Assembly (NCBI GenBank): GCA_964587835.1
Contig: CAZPMN010000042.1
Coordinates: 1-18,725 of the forward strand
Source of the DNA: Erginobacter sp964587835
GTDB lineage: Bacteria; Auribacterota; Erginobacteria; Erginobacterales; Erginobacteraceae
DNA length: 18,725 nucleotides
Reading direction: 5' to 3'
Under the pieces are notes generated by a model. The model did not search any database. It saw only the letters and a program-made list of their open reading frames with translations, and had not been told where the DNA came from. Numbering within the stretch: position 1 is the stretch's first letter; each line of letters opens with the position of its first letter. Below are positions 14,479 through 18,725 of the stretch, piece by piece. Position numbers and translations under genes: made by a program.

Positions 14479-14526
14479 GTCATTGCGAGGAGTCCCGAAG
14501 GCTTTCGGGACGACGAAGCAATCTCA
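14479..14526. repeat. 48-bp REP-like palindromic repeat, copy 2
   Basis: Same element as 9341-9388. The inner stem GTCCCGAA (14492-14499) and TTCGGGAC (14504-14511) is perfect, with a GGCT loop. One pair differs from copy 1 in a compensatory way (T-A here, G-C there). It ends directly against the stop codon of the LhgO-like gene. Confidence 0.88.
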
Positions 14527-15645
14527 TTAGATGATCTCCCGGACCAGGCCGGCGACGTGTCTCCCGATCGCCGGGGAGGCGGTTAGGCCGGGGGATTCGA
14601 TCCCGACTAGGGTGACCATCCCCTCCAGTCCCCGGTCGGCTTCGTGGCGGATGACGAAATCCCGTTCCTCCTCCCCCTTCCGGTAGAGCTTGGCCCGGAT
14701 CCCGGCCATATCCGGGGTCAAACTCTCCCTTTTCAGGGCCGGGAGGTAACCCCTGGCCCCCTGGAAAAACTCTTCCAGATGGTTTTCGTCCACCGTGTGG
14801 TCGATCCCTTCAACGTAGAAGGCGTTGGGCCCGATCTTTACCCCCCCCTGGAGGTCGACCACCGTGTGCAGCCCGAGGCTGATCCCGGTTGGCGGGGGAT
14901 AGACCAGCCGTTCGGTCCGCTCGCCCTCGCCGCCCCGGAGGCGGAAGTACTCCCCCTTGCAGGGATAAACAGTGTAACCGGCCACGGCGGTATCGATCCC
15001 GGCCAATCGGGCTACCCGCTCCGCCTCCACCCCGGCGGCGTTGACCACCACCCGGCTGAAAAAAGTAAACTCCTCGCCGTCGGCATCCCGGATCACCACC
15101 CGGTATCCCCCCTGGACTTTCTCCAATCCGCTAAGATCGCAGTTGTAGGCGAGGGTGGCCGAAGCGGAAGCCCGTTTCTCGAAACACTCCATCAGCCGAT
15201 GGCTGTCGATGATCCCGGTTCGGGGGGAGAAGAGCCCCCCCACCGACCGGACATTCGGCTCCATCTGCTCCACCTCGGCCCGGGGGATCAACCGTAACCC
15301 CTCCGCCTCGTTTTCATCCCCCTGTTTCTTGAGGTCCTCAAGGATGGAGAGATCCCGGTCATCGAAGGCGAGAATAATCTTCCCGATCTCCCGGGAGGGT
15401 ATCCCCTCCGCCGAGGAGAGTCGGGAGAGGATTCGTCGACCCTCCACGCAGAAACGGGCCTTGAGCGATCCCGGCCGGTAATAAATCCCGGCGTGGATCA
15501 CCTCGCTGTTCCGGCTCGAGGCCTCCCGACCGAATCCGTCGTGCCTCTCGACCACCACCATCTCCCGCCCTTCCCCCGCCAGCTCCGCCGCCGTCGCCAG
15601 CCCCACCACCCCCGCCCCGATCACCGTGACATCGACCTTTTCCAT
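14527..15645 (-). CDS. FAD-dependent oxidoreductase, L-2-hydroxyglutarate oxidase (LhgO)-like
   Basis: A 372-residue DAO-type flavoenzyme. The N-terminus has the dinucleotide-binding fold VIGAGVVGLATA (G10, G12, G15) and the ribose-binding glutamate E34 in VVVER. The segment SSRNSEVIHAGIYY and the following SLKARFCVEG are the LhgO/L2HGDH signature. VVNAAGVEAERVARL in the middle and GIESPGLTASPAIG at the C-terminus match family landmarks. The likely reaction is oxidation of L-2-hydroxyglutarate, a side product of metabolism, to 2-oxoglutarate, feeding electrons to quinone or O2; a related hydroxy-acid substrate is possible. The length is slightly under that of E. coli LhgO. It lies downstream of leuS on the same strand, separated by 367 bp of repeats, so it probably has its own promoter. 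Confidence 0.85.
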   Translation of the reverse strand: MEKVDVTVIGAGVVGLATAAELAGEGREMVVVERHDGFGREASSRNSEVIHAGIYYRPGSLKARFCVEGRRILSRLSSAEGIPSREIGKIILAFDDRDLSILEDLKKQGDENEAEGLRLIPRAEVEQMEPNVRSVGGLFSPRTGIIDSHRLMECFEKRASASATLAYNCDLSGLEKVQGGYRVVIRDADGEEFTFFSRVVVNAAGVEAERVARLAGIDTAVAGYTVYPCKGEYFRLRGGEGERTERLVYPPPTGISLGLHTVVDLQGGVKIGPNAFYVEGIDHTVDENHLEEFFQGARGYLPALKRESLTPDMAGIRAKLYRKGEEERDFVIRHEADRGLEGMVTLVGIESPGLTASPAIGRHVAGLVREII

Positions 15646-15669
15646 TACCTTACCTAAAAAGAATGAACC

Positions 15670-15696
15670 GCAGAGGACGCAAAGGACGCAAAGGGA
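15670..15696. repeat. 9-bp direct repeat, GCARAGGAC type
   Basis: Three units, GCAGAGGAC, GCAAAGGAC and GCAAAGGGA, lie in a row. An inverted, more degenerate set (TCAGAGGAC, GCAAAGAGC, GCGGAGAAG on the minus strand) ends near 15981. Confidence 0.75.
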
Positions 15697-15700
15697 TTAT

Positions 15701-15751
15701 TAGCCCGAATTATGCACGAAAAATGCGATTTTTCGTGAATAATTCGGGCTA
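15701..15751. repeat. 24-bp near-perfect palindrome with 3-nt loop
   Basis: The arm 15701-15724 (starting TAGCCCGAATTAT) pairs with 15728-15751 at 23 of 24 positions around the loop GCG. Its arm resembles that of the 12345-12391 palindrome (shared ATTnTGCACnAAA-like core), suggesting one family. It lies downstream of leuS and upstream of the LhgO-like gene on the minus strand, and could stop leuS transcription. Confidence 0.75.
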
Positions 15752-16012
15752 TGGGTTGCCAGGCAACGACTTGAAGATAGAGAGGTTTTCAGGTTGTAAT
15801 TGCAATCTGCTATTTCGAGTAACTGACTTCGAGATTTTTCTTCCTTTTCCAAGGCCAGGGAAATTCGCCAATTAACTTTGCCGAATAAAATCACGGTTCG
15901 AAGGTATTTACTATGTTAACCGATTTAGGACTCCGGAATTGAATCTCTTAAGCCTTCTCCGCGCTCTTTGCGTCCTCTGAGGTTCAAAAAAGAGGCCGAG
16001 GGAGGGGGGGCG

Positions 16013-18631
16013 CTATTTGACCACGATGTTGACCAGGCGGCGGGGGACGACGATCATCTTGAACGGCTTCTTCCCGCCCAGCTGCTCCAGAATTCGCTCG
16101 TCGGCCAGGGCGGCGGCCTTTACCTCTTCCTCCCCCGCCTCCGCGGGGAGGGTGATTCGGCTTTTAACCTTGCCGTTGATCTGGACCGCCAGCTCGATCT
16201 CCTCGGTCTTCAGGGCTTCCGGGTCGAATTGGGGCCAGGAGGTCTGAAAAACGCTCTCCGTATGCCCGAGGCGGGACCAGAGCTCCTCGCAAAAGTGGGG
16301 GGTGATCGGGGCCAGCAGCACCAGCATACTCTCGATCGCCTCCCGCCGGACCGCCGGGTGGGCATTCTCGGCCGACCTCAGGGCGTTTAAGAGTTCCATC
16401 ACCGAGGAGATCGCGGTGTTGAAACGGAAACCGCCCTCGATCGCCTCGGTCACCCTCTTGATCCCCTGGTGGGTCTTCCGTCTCAGGTCCCGGTCGGCCG
16501 GGGCAAGGTCGGCCGGTAACTCCGCGGCCCCGGCACCGAGATCTCCGGCCGCGCCGGCGGCGGTCTCCCAGAGTCGATTGAGGAAACGCCAGGCCCCCTG
16601 CATCCGCTCGTCCGACCAGACCCGGTCGAGGTCGGGAGGGGTATCGGAGAGCATATAGAGCCTCACGCAGTCGGCGCCGTAGCGATCCATCATCCGGTCG
16701 GGGTCGACAATGTTCAACTTTGACTTGCTGATCTTGGTCATCTCCCCCCGGACCGCTCCGCCGCAAGTCCGGCAAGTCCCACCGACGATGGCGTCACCTT
16801 CCTTCTTCCCGCCCTCGACCCGCTCCTCGGGGATCCACTGGCAGTTGGCGCAGTAGTAGGCGGTCTTGCAGACCATCCCCTGGCAGAAGAGTTTCTTCGC
16901 CGGCTCGGCGAAGTCGAGCAGGCCGAGGTCTTTTAGCGCCCGGGTGAAGAAGCGGAAGTAGATCAGGTGCATGGTGGCGTGCTCGATCCCGCCGATGTAG
17001 AGGTCGACCGGCATCCAGTAGCGGACTTCTTCCTTGGAAAATGGCCGGTCTTCCTCGCGGGGGGAGCAGTAGCGCAGAAAGTACCAGGAACTGTCGACAA
17101 AGGTGTCCATCGTGTCGGTCTCCCGCCGGGCCGGGCCCCCGCAGGAGGGACAGGTGCAGTTGACAAAGGAAGGGGAGGTCTCCAGGGGGTTGCCGGGGGA
17201 CTGGAAATCGACGTCGAGGGGCAGCTCGACCGGGAGGTCCTCCTCGGGGACCGGGACCTCGCCGCATTTTTCGCAGTAAATGATCGGGATCGGCGCCCCC
17301 CAGTAACGCTGCCGGGAGAGAAGCCAGTCGCGGAGCCGGTAGTTGACCGTCGGGCCGCCGATCTTTTTCTCCTCCAGCCAGCGGGCGATATCGCCCATCG
17401 CGGAGGTGTTGAGCCGTCCGTCGAAGGGCCCGGAACCGGTCATTATCCCCGGATCGACATAAGCCTCGGTCATATTCTCGGGGTCAAGTTCGCCTTCTTC
17501 CGGACGGATCACCATGCGGATCGGCAGTTTGTATTTTCGGGCGAACTCGAAGTCCCGCTGGTCGTGGGCGGGGACCGCCATCACCGCTCCGGTCCCGTAA
17601 CTCATCAGGGCAAAGTTGGCCGCCCAGAGCGGGACCTTCTCCCCGTTGACCGGGTTGACGACGTGGCAGCCGGTCCAGACCCCTTCCTTCTCCATCTCCG
17701 CCTGCTCCCGGGCGCTCGTTCCCTGGGAGCGCATCTTCTTTACCGCCGCCATTACTTCGGCCTCCCGCTCGGTCCCCTTAACCAGCTTCTCGATCAGCGG
17801 GTGCTCGGGGGCAAGCGACATAAAGGTCACCCCCCAGAGGGTATCCGGGCGGGTGGTGAAGATCTCCAACTCCTCGCCGGTCTCGGCCACCTTGAAGACC
17901 ACCCTCGCCCCCTCGGAACGGCCGATCCATTCCTCCTGCATCTTGATCACCTTCTCCGGCCAGCCGCCCTTCAGTTCCCGGTGGCCGTCGAGGAGGGCCT
18001 GGGCGTAGCGGCTCATCTTGAAGAACCATTGGTTGAGATCCTTCTGGACCACCGCCGAGCCACAGCGCTCGCAGGTCCCGTCGGCAAGCACCTGCTCGTT
18101 GGCCAGGACGGTGCCGCAGGATTCGCACCAGTTGACCGGGGCCACCTTCTTCTCGGCCAGGCCGTTTTTATAGAAGAGGAGGAAGAGCCACTGGGTCCAG
18201 CGGTAGTAGTCGGGGCGGGAGGTGGCGAGCTCCCGGGACCAGTCGTAACCCCAGCCCGCTCGGGACATCTGGGTCTTCATATGGGCGATATTCCGCTCGG
18301 TGAACTCGGCCGGGTGGAGCGGCGCCTCGCCCCGTTCCTTCGCCGCCTTCGCCTGCTTGCGGGCGGCGTTCTCGGCCGGGAGGCCGAAGGAGTCCCAGCC
18401 CATCGGGGAGAGGACGTTGTAGCCCCGCAGGATCTGGTAGCGGACGATCACATCGCCTAAAGTGTAGTTGATGACGTGCCCCATATGGAGCACCCCGGAG
18501 GGGTAGGGGTACATCGTCAAACAGTAGAACTTCTCCCTTTCCTTATCCCCGTCGCGGGCGGTGAAGAGCTCCATCTCCCGCCAGCGCCCCTGCCACTTCC
18601 CCTCGATCGCCTTGAAGTCGTAATTCTCCAT
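16013..18631 (-). CDS. leuS: leucyl-tRNA synthetase
   Basis: An 872-residue class I aminoacyl-tRNA synthetase that charges tRNA-Leu, near the length of E. coli LeuRS (860). The HIGH motif is HMGH (49-52) in SGVLHMGHVINYTLGD. A zinc site follows (C169, C172, C187, C190). The CP1 editing domain has FTTRPDTLWG (T259-T264) and GTGAVMAVPAHDQRD. WYFLRYCSP and the catalytic core follow. The KMSKS loop reads KISKS (633-637). Just before it, where E. coli has its leucine-specific domain, is a second Cys4 ribbon (C594, C597, C620, C623). The C-terminal anticodon-binding helices and the end (FKMIVVPRRLVNIVVK) are complete. AGGGG precedes the ATG by 7 nt. The ATG start and the presence of all domains make this identification firm. 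Confidence 0.98.
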   Translation of the reverse strand: MENYDFKAIEGKWQGRWREMELFTARDGDKEREKFYCLTMYPYPSGVLHMGHVINYTLGDVIVRYQILRGYNVLSPMGWDSFGLPAENAARKQAKAAKERGEAPLHPAEFTERNIAHMKTQMSRAGWGYDWSRELATSRPDYYRWTQWLFLLFYKNGLAEKKVAPVNWCESCGTVLANEQVLADGTCERCGSAVVQKDLNQWFFKMSRYAQALLDGHRELKGGWPEKVIKMQEEWIGRSEGARVVFKVAETGEELEIFTTRPDTLWGVTFMSLAPEHPLIEKLVKGTEREAEVMAAVKKMRSQGTSAREQAEMEKEGVWTGCHVVNPVNGEKVPLWAANFALMSYGTGAVMAVPAHDQRDFEFARKYKLPIRMVIRPEEGELDPENMTEAYVDPGIMTGSGPFDGRLNTSAMGDIARWLEEKKIGGPTVNYRLRDWLLSRQRYWGAPIPIIYCEKCGEVPVPEEDLPVELPLDVDFQSPGNPLETSPSFVNCTCPSCGGPARRETDTMDTFVDSSWYFLRYCSPREEDRPFSKEEVRYWMPVDLYIGGIEHATMHLIYFRFFTRALKDLGLLDFAEPAKKLFCQGMVCKTAYYCANCQWIPEERVEGGKKEGDAIVGGTCRTCGGAVRGEMTKISKSKLNIVDPDRMMDRYGADCVRLYMLSDTPPDLDRVWSDERMQGAWRFLNRLWETAAGAAGDLGAGAAELPADLAPADRDLRRKTHQGIKRVTEAIEGGFRFNTAISSVMELLNALRSAENAHPAVRREAIESMLVLLAPITPHFCEELWSRLGHTESVFQTSWPQFDPEALKTEEIELAVQINGKVKSRITLPAEAGEEEVKAAALADERILEQLGGKKPFKMIVVPRRLVNIVVK

Positions 18632-18680
18632 TCTCGACCCCTGAATTAAATTATCTGCTGCCGCAAAAAAGATAGGGGTA

Positions 18681-18714
18681 GGGAGGACCGGTTGTTTACC
18701 CGGTTCCCCCTCCC
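18681..18714 (-). promoter_or_regulatory. leuS leader hairpin with a competing alternative pairing
   Basis: On the minus strand, GGGAGG plus ACCGG pairs with CCGGT plus CCTCCC (18681-18691 with 18700-18704 and 18709-18714), with a 4-nt bulge. A TTTTTT run lies about 10 nt downstream on that strand (18665-18670). The sequence AACCGG at 18719-18724 can instead pair with CCGGTT at either 18688-18693 or 18700-18705. This could be an attenuator of leuS or the terminator of an upstream gene. The window end cuts it off. Confidence 0.35.
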
Positions 18715-18725
18715 TCCGAACCGGA

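Larger units (their letters stand above)
15665..15985. mobile_element. 321-bp AT-rich segment with 20-bp terminal inverted repeats, MITE-like
   Basis: The ends 15665-15684 and 15966-15985 are inverted copies of each other at 19 of 20 positions; the core is CAGAGGACGCAAAG. The interior is much more AT-rich than its surroundings, has no credible gene and holds the palindrome at 15701-15751. AAAAAGA occurs just outside both ends (15656-15662 and 15987-15993), though not exactly abutting. The ends also belong to a 9-bp direct-repeat family, so chance pairing of two repeats is an alternative. This covers most of the 367-bp gene-free gap between 15646 and 16012. Confidence 0.45.

Noticed and set aside
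15663..15875. 70-codon open frame in the leuS-LhgO spacer
   Set aside because: It reads through the 9-bp repeats and the 51-bp palindrome, and no ribosome-binding site precedes it.
16967..18460. 497-codon open frame on the plus strand opposite leuS
   Set aside because: It lies wholly inside leuS, has no recognisable domain, and is explained by high GC content on the opposite strand.
18632..18725. T-box riboswitch upstream of leuS
   Set aside because: No T-box consensus or specifier stem is visible in the 94 bp available; only a generic hairpin with a T-run was found.

Overview
The window is 18.7 kb of GC-rich bacterial chromosome with 15 protein genes, no rRNA, tRNA or CRISPR array, and no transposase or phage gene. 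The host is probably Gram-negative: it encodes a signal-peptide outer-membrane beta-barrel protein and an exported M16 protease. A Minf_1886-type protein (6440-6793), a family I know mainly from Planctomycetes and Verrucomicrobia, together with a DUF1844 protein, points to the PVC superphylum or a neighbouring candidate phylum. This placement is inference; no marker here fixes the species.

Layout. 201-2593 (+): an amidohydrolase and a ClpX-like AAA+ ATPase, tightly coupled. 2632-7370 (-): a Cys4 zinc-motif protein, then, in transcription order from 7370 leftward, an unknown helical protein, the Minf_1886 protein, a two-domain M16 protease and a DUF1844 protein; the last four look like one operon. 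7648-8556 (-): a beta-barrel protein. 8737-12342 (+): two tandem DUF84/YjjX-type nucleotide phosphatase paralogs and a CPA2 cation/proton antiporter fused to a PTS EIIA domain. 12392-13870 (-): a second, ATZ/TRZ-type amidohydrolase, divergent from a YjbQ-family gene (13970-14386, +). 14527-15645 (-): an LhgO-like FAD oxidoreductase. 16013-18631 (-): leucyl-tRNA synthetase.

The genes are mostly housekeeping: protein quality control, nucleotide-pool cleaning, ion homeostasis, tRNA charging and metabolite repair. No dedicated multi-gene defence or biosynthetic system is evident. The unusual content lies between the genes. Spacers hold several families of degenerate 7-10 bp tandem repeats. Two of these arrays run into gene 3' ends and supply the last codons and the stop. 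There are also two 48-bp palindromic repeats, two long near-perfect palindromes that resemble each other, and a 321-bp AT-rich segment bounded by 20-bp inverted repeats. Two unrelated genes (8737 and 13970) share an almost identical leader in which the Shine-Dalgarno sequence sits in the loop of an all-A/T 8-bp hairpin.
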